NCBI GenBank assembly: GCA_020442915.1
Contig: JAGRJD010000032.1
Span: 1 to 58,871, forward strand
Direction: 5' to 3'
From: Thiothrix sp.
Lineage (GTDB): Bacteria > Pseudomonadota > Gammaproteobacteria > Thiotrichales > Thiotrichaceae
DNA: 58,871 bases
Every line of letters starts with the position of its first letter. The stretch's first letter is position 1. Both the position numbers and the translations under genes were made by a program. This document shows, in pieces, positions 28,748 through 38,428 of this stretch. The notes below the pieces were generated by a model that saw nothing but the letters and a program-made list of their open reading frames with translations, did no database searches and was not told the DNA's origin.

Positions 28748-31507
28748 CTACCCCGCTTTCTCCGCCCGCACGGCGGCATACTTGAACTCCGGGATTTTCC
28801 CGAACGGATCCAGGGCCGGATTGGTGAGGATATTGGCGGCGGCCTCGACATACGCGAAAGGCAGAAACACGCTGCCCTCACTGACCGCCCGATCCGCACG
28901 GGCCATGACATCCACCGAACCGCGCCGGGTGGTGAGCCGGATCATGTCGCCCGGTTCGACCCCGAGGGTCCGCAGGGTACGCGGGTGCAGCGAGCAATTG
29001 GCTTCCGGCTCGATATGATCCAGCACGGTGGTACGCCGGGTCATGGAGCCGGTATGCCAATGCTCCAGCTGCCGTCCGGTGATCAGGATCATGGGATACT
29101 CCTGATCCGGTACCTCATCCGGTGGCACAATGGCCGCCGGGGTGAAGCGGGCCCGTCCACCCGCACGCGGAAAACCGTCCCCGAACACAATCGGCTGGCC
29201 CGGATCATCCGGTGAAAGGCTGGGGTAAGTCACCGCACCCTGCTCCAGCCGCTCCCAGGTGATGTTGTCCAGTGATTTCATGGAGCGTTTCATCTCGGCG
29301 AACACCTCACGCGGATGCCGGTAATCCCAGTCCAGTCCCAGCCGCTGCGCCAGCTGCACGGTGATCAGCCAGTCCTCACGCGCTTCACCCGGTGGCGGCA
29401 CCGCCGGACGGCCCATCTGCACCTGCCGGTTGGTATTGGTCACGGTGCCGGTCTTTTCCGGCCAGGCGGTGGCCGGCAGCAGCACATCGGCAAAGTTGGC
29501 AGTCTCGGTCAGGAAAATGTCCTGCACCACCAAGTGCTCCAGCTTGGCCAGTGCGGCCCGTGCATGCTCGGCATCCGGGTCCGACATGGCCGGATTCTCA
29601 CCCAGAATGTACATGCCCCGGATATCCCCGGCCAGAATGGCACCGATGATCTCCACCACCGTCAGGCCCTTGCGGGCTGAAAAATCCTTGCTGCGACTCC
29701 AGATTTCCTTGAAGGCCGAACGCACGCCATCATCGCTGACATCCTGATAATCGGGCAGGAACATCGGAATCAACCCGGCATCAGAGGCCCCCTGTACATT
29801 GTTCTGGCCCCGCAACGGATGCAGCCCGGTCCCCGGACGCCCGACCTGCCCGGTCATCAGCGCCAGCGAAATCAGGCAGCGCGAATTGTCGGTGCCATGC
29901 ACATGCTGGGAAACCCCCATGCCCCAGAAAATCATGGAAGCCTTCGCCTTGGCAAAAGCCCGAGCCACCTCGCGCAGGGTGGTGGCCGGAATACCGCACA
30001 CTGCCGCCATTGCTTCCGGCGCAAAGCCCTGCAGGTGCGCCCGCATCCTGTCCCAGCCCTCAGTGAACCGGTCGATGTAAGCCTGATTGTAAAGTTCCTC
30101 CTCCACAATGGTATGCATGATGGCATTCAGCATCGAAACATCGGTCCCGGAGCGGAACTGCAGGAAGTGGGAGGCATACCGGGACAGGCCGGTACCGCGC
30201 GGGTCCATGACAATCAGCTGGCCGCCACGCTTGGCGAACTGCTTGAAATAGGTGGCGGCCACCGGATGATTTTCCAGCGGGTTGGCCCCGATCACAATCG
30301 CACAGTCGGCATGCTCGATTTCATTGAAAGTGGCAGTCACGGCTGCCGAGCCGACATTCTCCATCAAGGCCGCAACCGAGGAGGCATGGCACAGGCGGGT
30401 GCAATGATCGACATTATTGTGCCCGAATCCGGTCCGGATCAGCTTCTGAAACAGGTAAGCCTCTTCGTTGGAGCATTTGGCCGAACCGAAACCTGCCACG
30501 GCTTCCCCGCCCTGCCGGTCACGCAGGTGTGCCAGACCACCGGCAGCCACATCCAGCGCCTCATCCCAGCTGACCTCACGGAAGTATTCATGCAGGTTGG
30601 ACGGATCGACATTCAGCCCCTTGGGGGGCGCATCGGCACGCCGCACCATGGGCTTCTGCAGCCGGTGTGGGTGGGCAATGTAATCAAAGCCGAACCGGCC
30701 CTTGACGCACAGGCGCTGCTCATTGGCCGGGCCATCCGCCCCTTCCACCCAGACGATGCGGTCATCCCGGACCTTGAAAGTCAGTTGGCAGCCCACCCCG
30801 CAATACGGGCAGACGGACTGCACCTCACGATCAAAGGCGGCACTGTCACCCTGCCCGGCCTGATCCAGCACCGTGGCCGGCATCAGCGCCCCGGTGGGAC
30901 AGGCCTGCACACACTCACCACAGGCGACACAGGTGCTCTGGCCCATGGGATCATCCAGGTCGAATACAATCCGGGCATCATGCCCCCGCCGGGCCATGCC
31001 GATAACGTCATTCACCTGCACCTCACGACAGGCGCGTACGCACAGGTTGCAGTGGATACAAGCATCCAGCTGCACCCGCATGGCCACATGCGAAGCATCC
31101 GGGGCCGGTGTGCGCTGCGGCTCCAGCGCTGGAAAACGGCTGCGGGTCACCCCCTGGTAAGCCGCCATGTCCCACAGGCGTGAAGAGCGGTCATGCGCCA
31201 CCGGCTGAGGCGGCTGATCCGCCAGCAGCAGCTCCATCACCATGTTACGTGCCTGCGTGGGCCGCTCACCGGTGCTGCTCACGACCATGCCCTCAGTCGG
31301 CTGGCGGATGCAGGAAGCCGCCAGCGTGCGCTCGCCCTCAATCGCCACCATGCAGGCACGGCAGTTGCCATCGGCCCGATAGCCCGGCTCATCCGCATGA
31401 CACAGGTGCGGAATCAGGGTGCCCTCACGCCGGGCCACCGCCCAGATGCTTTCCCCCTCACGGGCAGCGACAGGGCGTCCGTCCAGAATGAAATGAATGG
31501 TTGTCAT
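28748..31507 (-). CDS. fdsA: NAD-dependent formate dehydrogenase, alpha (molybdopterin) subunit
   Basis: 919 residues. The N-terminus carries NuoG-like iron-sulfur domains: [2Fe-2S] cysteines C36, C49, C52, C66; then two 4Fe-4S clusters at C150/153/156/160 and C193/196/199/203. The molybdopterin domain starts with a [4Fe-4S] site (C233, C236, C240, C267). The metal ligand is Cys373 next to His374 (TRLCHAS), so this is a cysteine and not a selenocysteine enzyme. The C-terminal molydopterin-binding domain is intact. It oxidises formate to CO2 and passes electrons to the diaphorase subunit encoded 2 nt upstream. No FdsC/FdhD chaperone or FdsD gene is nearby. Confidence 0.94.
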   Translation of the reverse strand: MTTIHFILDGRPVAAREGESIWAVARREGTLIPHLCHADEPGYRADGNCRACMVAIEGERTLAASCIRQPTEGMVVSSTGERPTQARNMVMELLLADQPPQPVAHDRSSRLWDMAAYQGVTRSRFPALEPQRTPAPDASHVAMRVQLDACIHCNLCVRACREVQVNDVIGMARRGHDARIVFDLDDPMGQSTCVACGECVQACPTGALMPATVLDQAGQGDSAAFDREVQSVCPYCGVGCQLTFKVRDDRIVWVEGADGPANEQRLCVKGRFGFDYIAHPHRLQKPMVRRADAPPKGLNVDPSNLHEYFREVSWDEALDVAAGGLAHLRDRQGGEAVAGFGSAKCSNEEAYLFQKLIRTGFGHNNVDHCTRLCHASSVAALMENVGSAAVTATFNEIEHADCAIVIGANPLENHPVAATYFKQFAKRGGQLIVMDPRGTGLSRYASHFLQFRSGTDVSMLNAIMHTIVEEELYNQAYIDRFTEGWDRMRAHLQGFAPEAMAAVCGIPATTLREVARAFAKAKASMIFWGMGVSQHVHGTDNSRCLISLALMTGQVGRPGTGLHPLRGQNNVQGASDAGLIPMFLPDYQDVSDDGVRSAFKEIWSRSKDFSARKGLTVVEIIGAILAGDIRGMYILGENPAMSDPDAEHARAALAKLEHLVVQDIFLTETANFADVLLPATAWPEKTGTVTNTNRQVQMGRPAVPPPGEAREDWLITVQLAQRLGLDWDYRHPREVFAEMKRSMKSLDNITWERLEQGAVTYPSLSPDDPGQPIVFGDGFPRAGGRARFTPAAIVPPDEVPDQEYPMILITGRQLEHWHTGSMTRRTTVLDHIEPEANCSLHPRTLRTLGVEPGDMIRLTTRRGSVDVMARADRAVSEGSVFLPFAYVEAAANILTNPALDPFGKIPEFKYAAVRAEKAG

Positions 31508-31509
31508 GC

Positions 31510-33231
31510 TCAGACCTCCTGCGGGAAATGCTTGATGGTGAGACGGATGGCATTGGGTGCCGCCTGTCCCAAACCACAGATGGAGGCATCCTCCATGGTC
31601 TGTGCCAGCGCCTGCAGCAGGTCGGTATCCCAGTGAGCGGCCTGCATCAGCTTGACCGCCTTCTCACAACCGACCCGGCAGGGCGTGCACTGCCCGCAGC
31701 TTTCATCCTCGAAGAAACGCAGCATATTGAGGGCTGCTGCACGGGCACTGTCCTGATCCGACAGCACCACCACCGCCGCCGAGCCGATAAAGCTGCCATA
31801 AGGCTGCAGGGTATCGAAATCCAGTGGAACATCACTCAGGGAAGCCGGCAGCAGGCCGGATGACGGGCCACCCGGCTGGTAAGCCTTGAACACATGCCCG
31901 TCCGACATGCCGCCACAGGCTTCAATCAGATCGGTAATGGTGGAACCGGCAGGCAGCAGGTAAACCCCCGGTTTCCTGACCCGCCCGGAAACCGAATAGC
32001 TGCGCAGCCCCCTGCGTCCGTTTTTCTCCACCTGGTTCAATACCTGCGGCCCTTCACGGCAGATGCGCGCCACCCAGTACAGGGTTTCGATATTGTTCAC
32101 CAGTGTGGGACGCCCGAAAATACCGACCTGAGCCACATAAGGCGGACGGTGGCGCGGCAGACCGCGCCTGCCTTCAATGGATTCGATCATCGCGGATTCT
32201 TCGCCGCAGATATAAGCCCCCGCTCCCCGGCGCAGGTCAATGTAGCCGGGGGGCACCAGACCGGCCTGCTCCAGTGCTTCGATTTCCAGCTGCAGAATCC
32301 GGCGTGCTGCCGGGTATTCATCCCGCAGGTAGATAAAGGCCTTTTCCGCTTCCACGGCCCAGGCCGCAATCAGCATGCCCTCCAGAAACAGGTGGGGTGT
32401 GCGCTCCAGGTAGTAACGGTCCTTGAAGGTGCCCGGCTCCCCCTCATCGCCATTCACCGCCAGATAGCGCGGGCCGGGGGCGGCACGGACAAAGGACCAT
32501 TTGCGTCCGGACGGAAAGCCGGCCCCGCCCAGTCCGCGCAGCCCGGCCTCCAGCAAGGCATCCTGCACCTGCTCCGGGGTCTGGCTGCCGGCACGCAATG
32601 CCTGCAGGGTCGCATAGCCACCCTCAGCCCGGTAATCCGCATAAGTCTGGCAGGCCGGCACATGGACATGGGTGTCACCGGCGGCAATCGCCGCTTCCAC
32701 CCTGGCCGGGGTGGCATGATCCAGGTGATGATGCCCCAGCTCCAGCACCGGCGCCGTATCACAACGCCCCATGCAGGGTGCCCTCAGTACCCTTACCTCG
32801 CTGCTGCCGTGATAACGGGCGGCCAGCGCTGTCAGTAACGCCTGGGCACCGGCCATCTCACATGACAGCGAATCACAGACCCGGATGGTCAGTGCCGGCG
32901 GGGCCTGTTCATTTTCTTTCACCACATCGAAATGGGCATAGAAAGTGGCAACCTCATACACTTCAGCCTGCGGCAGTTTCATTTCAAACGCCAGGGCACG
33001 CAGATGGGCCGCAGAAAGGTGGCCATAGTGGTCCTGAATCCGGTGCAGAAATTCGATCAGCAGGTCACGCCGCCGGGGCTGCTCCTGCAACAGGGCCCGG
33101 ACTTCAGCCAGCGCCTGCTCATCCAGCTGCCGCCCCTTGGGGGTGCGCCGCCCCTTGCCCTTCCCGGACTTCCAGACCCCGGCACGGGATTCTCTGGTGG
33201 CAATACTCATCTCCATCTCCTGATTATCCAT
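31510..33231 (-). CDS. Formate dehydrogenase NAD-reducing subunit (NuoE-NuoF fusion)
   Basis: 573 residues joining what FdsG and FdsB provide separately. Residues ~50-165 are NuoE-like with [2Fe-2S] cysteines C119, C124, C153, C157. Residues ~185-573 are NuoF-like: GLGGAGFPSGRKW and NGDEGEPGTFKDR for FMN, GAGAYICGEESAMIESIEG for NAD, and ESCGQCTPCRVGCEK plus a later cysteine for the 4Fe-4S cluster. It moves electrons from the alpha subunit to NAD+. ATG 33231 is chosen since it lies 7 nt after the soxG stop; ATGs at 33216 and 33210 with better ribosome sites are possible. The N-terminal ~35 residues are basic and unstructured. Confidence 0.92.
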   Translation of the reverse strand: MDNQEMEMSIATRESRAGVWKSGKGKGRRTPKGRQLDEQALAEVRALLQEQPRRRDLLIEFLHRIQDHYGHLSAAHLRALAFEMKLPQAEVYEVATFYAHFDVVKENEQAPPALTIRVCDSLSCEMAGAQALLTALAARYHGSSEVRVLRAPCMGRCDTAPVLELGHHHLDHATPARVEAAIAAGDTHVHVPACQTYADYRAEGGYATLQALRAGSQTPEQVQDALLEAGLRGLGGAGFPSGRKWSFVRAAPGPRYLAVNGDEGEPGTFKDRYYLERTPHLFLEGMLIAAWAVEAEKAFIYLRDEYPAARRILQLEIEALEQAGLVPPGYIDLRRGAGAYICGEESAMIESIEGRRGLPRHRPPYVAQVGIFGRPTLVNNIETLYWVARICREGPQVLNQVEKNGRRGLRSYSVSGRVRKPGVYLLPAGSTITDLIEACGGMSDGHVFKAYQPGGPSSGLLPASLSDVPLDFDTLQPYGSFIGSAAVVVLSDQDSARAAALNMLRFFEDESCGQCTPCRVGCEKAVKLMQAAHWDTDLLQALAQTMEDASICGLGQAAPNAIRLTIKHFPQEV

Positions 33232-33238
33232 AAGCTTC

Positions 33239-33808
33239 TCATTGCGCATTATGGGCCGATGTCTCCAGTGCATGCAAAAACGAGCGCGCCGAAGAGCGGG
33301 GGGAAAGCAGTAAAAACCCCTGCGCCCCGGTACGCAGAATCATAACCGCCATGTGCTCCATCACCGTGCGTGCCACCCGCCCGACCGGAAACGCTTGCGG
33401 GTCCAGATCCAGCAGGCACAGACGCGCCAGCACCGCATGCACCGGCTCCCCGGCCAACTCCAGCATCACCCAGGCATCCGACTGGTCCACCACGCCGGCA
33501 TGACCACCCAGTGCCCCGGCCACCCAGCGCTCGGGGCGTGCCTGCTCATGTTCGAACAGCAGGCCCAGACGATCCGGCTGCAGCCCCAGCAGACGCAGGC
33601 GGCCATCGGTACTCAAGCTGCTTTGTCCCACCGCAGGCAGGCTGAGGCCGAATGCCCGCTCCATGGCCTGTGCCAGTGCATCCCGATCCTGCTGCGCGAC
33701 CGACACCAGCACCAGCGCCTGCCCGGTCAGCTCACGCAGGCTGAGGCCACCGATGCGCTGCTCATGGCCCGCCAGCGGGGATCGGGCCTGCAAACGGTAT
33801 TCAGACAT
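33239..33808 (-). CDS. soxG: Sarcosine oxidase gamma subunit
   Basis: 189 residues, a GcvT-like half-domain fold. Recognisable by position after soxA and by the family pattern: SPLAGHEQRIGGLSLRELTGQALVLVSV near the start and the DQSDAWVMLELAGEPVHAVLARLCLLDLDP.FPVGRVARTVMEHMAVMILRTG region. It is a non-catalytic component of the heterotetramer. ATG 33808 overlaps the soxA stop by 8 nt (ATGTCTGA), implying translational coupling; longer frames extend into soxA. Confidence 0.88.
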   Translation of the reverse strand: MSEYRLQARSPLAGHEQRIGGLSLRELTGQALVLVSVAQQDRDALAQAMERAFGLSLPAVGQSSLSTDGRLRLLGLQPDRLGLLFEHEQARPERWVAGALGGHAGVVDQSDAWVMLELAGEPVHAVLARLCLLDLDPQAFPVGRVARTVMEHMAVMILRTGAQGFLLLSPRSSARSFLHALETSAHNAQ

Positions 33809-36755
33809 GCAAACGTTCTCCCTTGGGGTCAAAGAAATGGGGTGAGACAATTTCCACCTCGATGTCACGATCACGCACCGGATCAAAAGCCCGCACCACT
33901 TCACCCACACGCTCATGACCGCGCTGGATGAAGCCCAGCCCGATGGCGTGGCCAAGCATGGGCGAGAACGCCACCGAAGTCATCCAGCCCTGATCATGGC
34001 TCAAATCCGGTGTCGCCCCCAGCGCCAGAAAATGGGCACCGGCACTCAGGCTTTCATCACGCTTCAGTGGCCGGAACCCCATCAGGCGCAGGGCATCCGG
34101 CTGATTCATCGCCGGACGCCGGGACAGCACATTACCAATGAAATCGCTGCTTTCCGCCTTGCGTGCCACCATGGCCCCCAGCCCCAGATTCAGGGCCGTG
34201 GTCTGGCCATTCAGCTCATTGCCGGCAGCATGTCCTTTTTCGATCCGCATCACACCCAGCGCCTCAGTGCCATAAGCCACCACACCCAATGCCTGTCCGG
34301 CCTGCATCAGCACCCGGATCAGGGCATCCCCATAACGCGCCGGAACCGCAAGTTCATAGGCCAGCTCACCGGAAAAGGAAATCCGGAACAGCCGCGCCGG
34401 CACCCCGTCACACACCGTAAGTTCAGTACAGGCCATGAACGGGAACGCGGCACCGCCGATATCGACATCCTCGTCCACCAGCTGCTGCAACAGCGCACGT
34501 GCCCGGGGCCCGGCAACGGCATACTGCGCCCACTGCTCGGTCACGGATACCAGATGCACATCCAGCGCCGGCCACAGGCACTGACGGGCAAATTCCAGAT
34601 TGCGAAAGACCAGCGCGGCATTGGCCGTGGTGGTGGTCATCAGGAAATGCTGCTCACCCAGACGGGCCGTGGTGCCATCATCATAGGCAAAGCCATCCTC
34701 ACGCAGCATGAGACCGTAGCGCACACGCCCGACGGCCAGCGTCTTGAAGCCATTGGCATAGACCCGGTTGAGAAATTCCAGTGCATCCCGGCCCTGAATG
34801 TCGATCTTGCCCAGGGTGCTGACATCACAGACGCCGACGCCGGCACGCACCTGTTTCACCTCCCGGTCCACCGACTCGCGCCAGCGGGTTTCACCCGCCT
34901 GCGGGAACCACTGCGCACGCAGCCACAGACCAGCCTCCACAAATACCGCACCCTGCTCCTGTGCCCACTGGTGGCCCGGTGTCTGGCGCACGGGACGGAA
35001 ATTCCGTCCGCGTGCGTGCCCGGCCAGAGCCGCAATCGGTACCGGTGTATACGGTGGGCGGAAAATGGTGGTTCCGGTCTCGGGAATGCTCTGACCGGTA
35101 CAGGCGGCCATCACCGCCAGCGCATTGACATTGGCGGTCTTGCCCTGATCAGTGGCCATCCCCAGGGTGGTATAGCGCTTGAGGTGCTCGACCGCATGAA
35201 AACCCTCACGCTGTGCCAGCTGCACGTCCTTGACCGTGACATCGTTCTGCAGGTCCAGCCAGGCCCGTTTGCGCCCCGGCACCTGCCAGCAGGGTGAAAT
35301 ACCGGCAGCCTCATCCACTGCATCCGGCAGGGGCAGCGGTAGCGGCTTGTGCCCCAGCGCCAGCAGGGCGGCATGCGCAGCCTGCCGGCCATCCAGCAGA
35401 CAGGCCATCAGGCTCAGGCTGCCCTGTGCCGCACCAGCCACACTCATGCCCGGCGGCAGTTCCGCCCCCGGCACAAAGGCGGCAATGCTTTCACGCCACT
35501 GCGGACGCCCGCGCTGGTGACAGGTCAGGTGCACATTCGGATTCCAGCCCCCGGATACCGCCAGGCAATCGGCGGCTATGTGCTGCCCGTCCGAGAGCAG
35601 GATGCTCTTCAGGCCATGCCGCCCACGGGTGTCGACCACCTGCCGCCCACGAAACACGGGAGCTGCCTGGAACGCCGGAACCTCCGCATCCGCACGGGTA
35701 TCAATCACCGCCGCCAGCGCCACCCCGCTGGCCGCCAGGTCCAGGGCCGTCTGCCAGCCGTTGTCATTGTTGGTGAGCACGGCCACCTTCCGGCCCGCCG
35801 CCACGCCGAAACGGTTGGCATAGGCACGCACACTGCCGGCCAGCATCACACCGGGACGGTCATTGTTGGCAAAAACCATCGGGCGCTCGGTCGCCCCGGC
35901 ACACAGGATGGCCTGCCGGGAATAAATGCGCCACAGCACCTGCCGTGGCTGGCCATCACACTGGAGCAGGTGATCGGTTCTGCGTTCCAGCGCCCCGTAG
36001 ATGCCGTGATCAAAAGCACCATAAACCGTGGTGCGCGGCAGCAGGCGCACATGTGCCATGGCAGCCAGTTCCGCCAGCACCTGTTCGGCCCACTGTACGC
36101 CCGGCCTGTCATCAATACGGTACGTTTCAGCGTTCAGACGCCCGCCCATGCGGAAATCCTCATCTGCAAGGATCACACGCACCCCGGCCCGTGCCGCTGT
36201 CAGTGCCGCCATCAGACCGGCAGGCCCGGCCCCGATCACCAGCACCTCACAGTGCAGATAGCCCTTGTCGTAGCGGTCCGGGTCCTCCTGTCCGGACAGA
36301 CGCCCCAGACCGGCAGCCGCACGGATGACAGGCTCATACAGCTTTTCCCAGAATGCTGCCGGCCACATGAAGGTCTTGTAGTAAAACCCGGCGGACAAAA
36401 ACGGGGCCAGCCAGTCATTCACAGCCAGCAGGTCATGCCGGAGTGAACCCCGAAAATTCTGGCTCTGCGCCTCCAGCCCGGCAAACAGCTCGACGACGGT
36501 GGCACGGGTATTGGGCTCCTGATAGGCCCCCTGCCGCAGCTGCACCAGCGCGTTCGGCTCTTCGGAGCCGGCACTGAAAATGCCGCGCGGGCGGTGATAT
36601 TTGAACGAACGTGCCACCAGGCGCTGGCCATTGGCCAGCAGGGCGGAAGCCAGGGTATCGCCGGGATGACCCTGCAGGGTGGCACCATTGAAACGGAAAT
36701 CCAGGGTACGGCCATAATCCACCAGCCCGCCCCCGATGCGTCCGGACTGGCTCAT
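33801..36755 (-). CDS. soxA: Sarcosine oxidase alpha subunit
   Basis: 984 residues. An N-terminal ferredoxin-like segment (FNGATLQGHPGDTLASALLANG, FKYHRPRGIFS) precedes an FAD/NAD-binding oxidoreductase core (VLVIGAGPAGLMAALTAARAG; later GATERPMVFANNDRPGVML). The C-terminal ~380 residues are a GcvT/aminomethyltransferase domain that captures the methylene on tetrahydrofolate (AALVFRNLEFARQ, AVAGPRARALLQQL). Full-length for heterotetrameric sarcosine oxidase. ATG 36755 overlaps the soxD stop by 4 nt. Confidence 0.94.
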   Translation of the reverse strand: MSQSGRIGGGLVDYGRTLDFRFNGATLQGHPGDTLASALLANGQRLVARSFKYHRPRGIFSAGSEEPNALVQLRQGAYQEPNTRATVVELFAGLEAQSQNFRGSLRHDLLAVNDWLAPFLSAGFYYKTFMWPAAFWEKLYEPVIRAAAGLGRLSGQEDPDRYDKGYLHCEVLVIGAGPAGLMAALTAARAGVRVILADEDFRMGGRLNAETYRIDDRPGVQWAEQVLAELAAMAHVRLLPRTTVYGAFDHGIYGALERRTDHLLQCDGQPRQVLWRIYSRQAILCAGATERPMVFANNDRPGVMLAGSVRAYANRFGVAAGRKVAVLTNNDNGWQTALDLAASGVALAAVIDTRADAEVPAFQAAPVFRGRQVVDTRGRHGLKSILLSDGQHIAADCLAVSGGWNPNVHLTCHQRGRPQWRESIAAFVPGAELPPGMSVAGAAQGSLSLMACLLDGRQAAHAALLALGHKPLPLPLPDAVDEAAGISPCWQVPGRKRAWLDLQNDVTVKDVQLAQREGFHAVEHLKRYTTLGMATDQGKTANVNALAVMAACTGQSIPETGTTIFRPPYTPVPIAALAGHARGRNFRPVRQTPGHQWAQEQGAVFVEAGLWLRAQWFPQAGETRWRESVDREVKQVRAGVGVCDVSTLGKIDIQGRDALEFLNRVYANGFKTLAVGRVRYGLMLREDGFAYDDGTTARLGEQHFLMTTTTANAALVFRNLEFARQCLWPALDVHLVSVTEQWAQYAVAGPRARALLQQLVDEDVDIGGAAFPFMACTELTVCDGVPARLFRISFSGELAYELAVPARYGDALIRVLMQAGQALGVVAYGTEALGVMRIEKGHAAGNELNGQTTALNLGLGAMVARKAESSDFIGNVLSRRPAMNQPDALRLMGFRPLKRDESLSAGAHFLALGATPDLSHDQGWMTSVAFSPMLGHAIGLGFIQRGHERVGEVVRAFDPVRDRDIEVEIVSPHFFDPKGERLHV

Positions 36756-37039
36756 GCACCCGCCCTCCGCGCCAGTACCACATCCCGCGCCAGCTCTACG
36801 CAGAGAATTTCGTGGGTCAGGGTGTTGCGCGTCACCACCAGCCAGGAATGGTCCCCCTGCTCGTGAAACCATAACTCCTGATGCACACCTGCCGGATTGT
36901 CGCGCAGGTACTGGTATTCATAAAACCGTGTTTCCGCATCGGCTGCCGTCGCATCCGGGCGCTCCAGCAACGCCGCATCGCCCAGATACACAAATTCGGC
37001 CGCATCACGCAACCCCAGCAGGGGGTGATCAATAACCAT
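36752..37039 (-). CDS. soxD: Sarcosine oxidase delta subunit, zinc site lost
   Basis: 95 residues. The family core is clear (EFVYLGDA, FYEYQYLRDNPAGVHQELWFH, TRNTLTHEIL). The usual delta subunit binds zinc through C6, C9, H59 and C63 (CPYCG...H..GC). Here the equivalents are His5, Leu8, His59 and Asp63 (DHPLLGLR and HEQGDHSW), so three of four ligands are gone. The subunit probably keeps its structural role without zinc. Four-nt overlap with soxA; 11 nt after soxB. Confidence 0.9.
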   Translation of the reverse strand: MVIDHPLLGLRDAAEFVYLGDAALLERPDATAADAETRFYEYQYLRDNPAGVHQELWFHEQGDHSWLVVTRNTLTHEILCVELARDVVLARRAGA

Positions 37040-37050
37040 GACTCGACTCC

Positions 37051-38304
37051 TTAATGCAGGTTGGGCTGGGCACCGGCACCCTTTTCGTCAATCAGCGCTC
37101 CGGTACGGAAGCGGTCCAGCCGGTAAGCTGCTGCCACCGGATGGGGCTCGTCCCTGGCAAGCAGGTGCGCAAAACAGAAACCGCTGGCCGGCGTGGCCTT
37201 GAAGCCGCCGTAACACCAGCCACCATTGAAATAAAGCCCCGGCACCGGCGTTTTGTCAATAATGGGCGAGCCGTCCATAGTCATGTCCATGACCCCGCCC
37301 CACATGCGCAGCAGGCGGGCACGCCCGATCATGGGCATGAGCGCCATACCGCCTTCACACACATCCTCGATCGTAGGCAGGTTGCCGCGCTGGGCATAGG
37401 TGTTGTAACCGTCGATATCGCCGCCGAACACCAGCCCGCCCTTGTCCGACTGACTGATGTAGAAATGTCCCATGCCGAAAGTGATCACTCCCGGAATCAG
37501 CGGCTTCAGTCCTTCGGAGACAAATGCCTGCAGCACATGGCTTTCCAGCGGCAGCCTGATGCCGGCCTGCGCCATGACCCGGCTGGAAGAGCCGGCCACA
37601 CAGACCGCCACCTTGTCGGCACGGATGCTGCCCCGGCGGGTGTCCACGCCCCTGCATACCCCGTCTTCGAACAGGAAACCGGTGACTTCACAGTTCTGGA
37701 TGATGTCCACTCCGCGCGCATCGGCACCACGGGCATAGCCCCAGGCCACGGCATCATGCCGTGCCGTGCCGGCCCGTGGCTGCCACAGTCCCCCTTTGAT
37801 CGGAAAACGGGCATTGTCAAAATCCAGCTGCGGGTACTGCGCCCGCACACCCTCCTGATCCAGCAGGATGGCATCTGCCCCGGCCAGCCGGATGGCATTC
37901 CCCCGCCGGGCATAGGCATCGCGCTGAGTATCGCTGTGGTAGAGGTTGATGATGCCACGCTGGGAAACCATGGCATTGTAGTTGAGCTCCTGCTCCAGCC
38001 CTTCCCAGAGCTTCATGGACAGTTCGTAGAAGGGTTCGTTGCCGGGCAGCAGGTAGTTGGAGCGGATAATGGTGGTATTGCGTCCGATGTTCCCGGAGCC
38101 CAGCCAGCCCTTTTCCAGCACGGCAACACGGGTCAGCCCGAATGTGCCGGCCAGGTAGTAGGCCGTGGACAGGCCATGCCCGCCACCACCGATCACGATC
38201 ACGTCATAAGCTGCTTTCGGGTCAGGTTCACGCCACAACGGTTTCCAGCCCCTGTTGCCGGTCAGGCCCTCGCGCAGAACCCTCAAGGCCGAATAATATC
38301 CCAT
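37051..38304 (-). CDS. soxB: Sarcosine oxidase beta subunit
   Basis: 417 residues. The FAD-binding motif is VIVIGGGGHGLSTAYYLA (36-52). His183 in GTARHDAVAWGYA corresponds to the histidine that holds FMN covalently in this family. The C-terminus has PVPGLYFNGGWCYGGFKATPASG. It oxidises sarcosine at the alpha/beta interface, yielding glycine, H2O2 and methylene-THF. GAGGAGGG lies just upstream of ATG 38304. First gene of the sox-fds-fhs-folD run, divergent from the GlxA-type regulator. Confidence 0.94.
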   Translation of the reverse strand: MGYYSALRVLREGLTGNRGWKPLWREPDPKAAYDVIVIGGGGHGLSTAYYLAGTFGLTRVAVLEKGWLGSGNIGRNTTIIRSNYLLPGNEPFYELSMKLWEGLEQELNYNAMVSQRGIINLYHSDTQRDAYARRGNAIRLAGADAILLDQEGVRAQYPQLDFDNARFPIKGGLWQPRAGTARHDAVAWGYARGADARGVDIIQNCEVTGFLFEDGVCRGVDTRRGSIRADKVAVCVAGSSSRVMAQAGIRLPLESHVLQAFVSEGLKPLIPGVITFGMGHFYISQSDKGGLVFGGDIDGYNTYAQRGNLPTIEDVCEGGMALMPMIGRARLLRMWGGVMDMTMDGSPIIDKTPVPGLYFNGGWCYGGFKATPASGFCFAHLLARDEPHPVAAAYRLDRFRTGALIDEKGAGAQPNLH

Positions 38305-38370
38305 GCACCCTCCTCAATTCCGTCCATGCCTCCCGCACATGCAGGCCGATCAATCAGACGTGTTACCACC

Positions 38371-38383
38371 CATGATAATCATG
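38371..38383. promoter_or_regulatory. Palindrome in the divergent soxB / regulator intergenic region
   Basis: CATGATAATCATG is a perfect 13-bp palindrome about 67 nt upstream of soxB and 46 nt upstream of the regulator gene. Its position in a 124-bp divergent region makes it a candidate operator; the binding protein is unknown. Confidence 0.35.
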
Positions 38384-38428
38384 CAGTCACCACTTGACTT
38401 TCCCGATCCGGACAGTAACTTTCCTTAA

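Noticed and set aside
26997..29018. 673-codon plus-strand frame
   Set aside because: Antisense to fhs and fdsA; no recognisable domain and no start signals.
28748..31507. Selenocysteine formate dehydrogenase
   Set aside because: The metal-ligand codon encodes Cys373; there is no in-frame UGA.
33915..36446. Plus-strand frames of 460 and 365 codons
   Set aside because: Antisense to soxA, which has full motif support.
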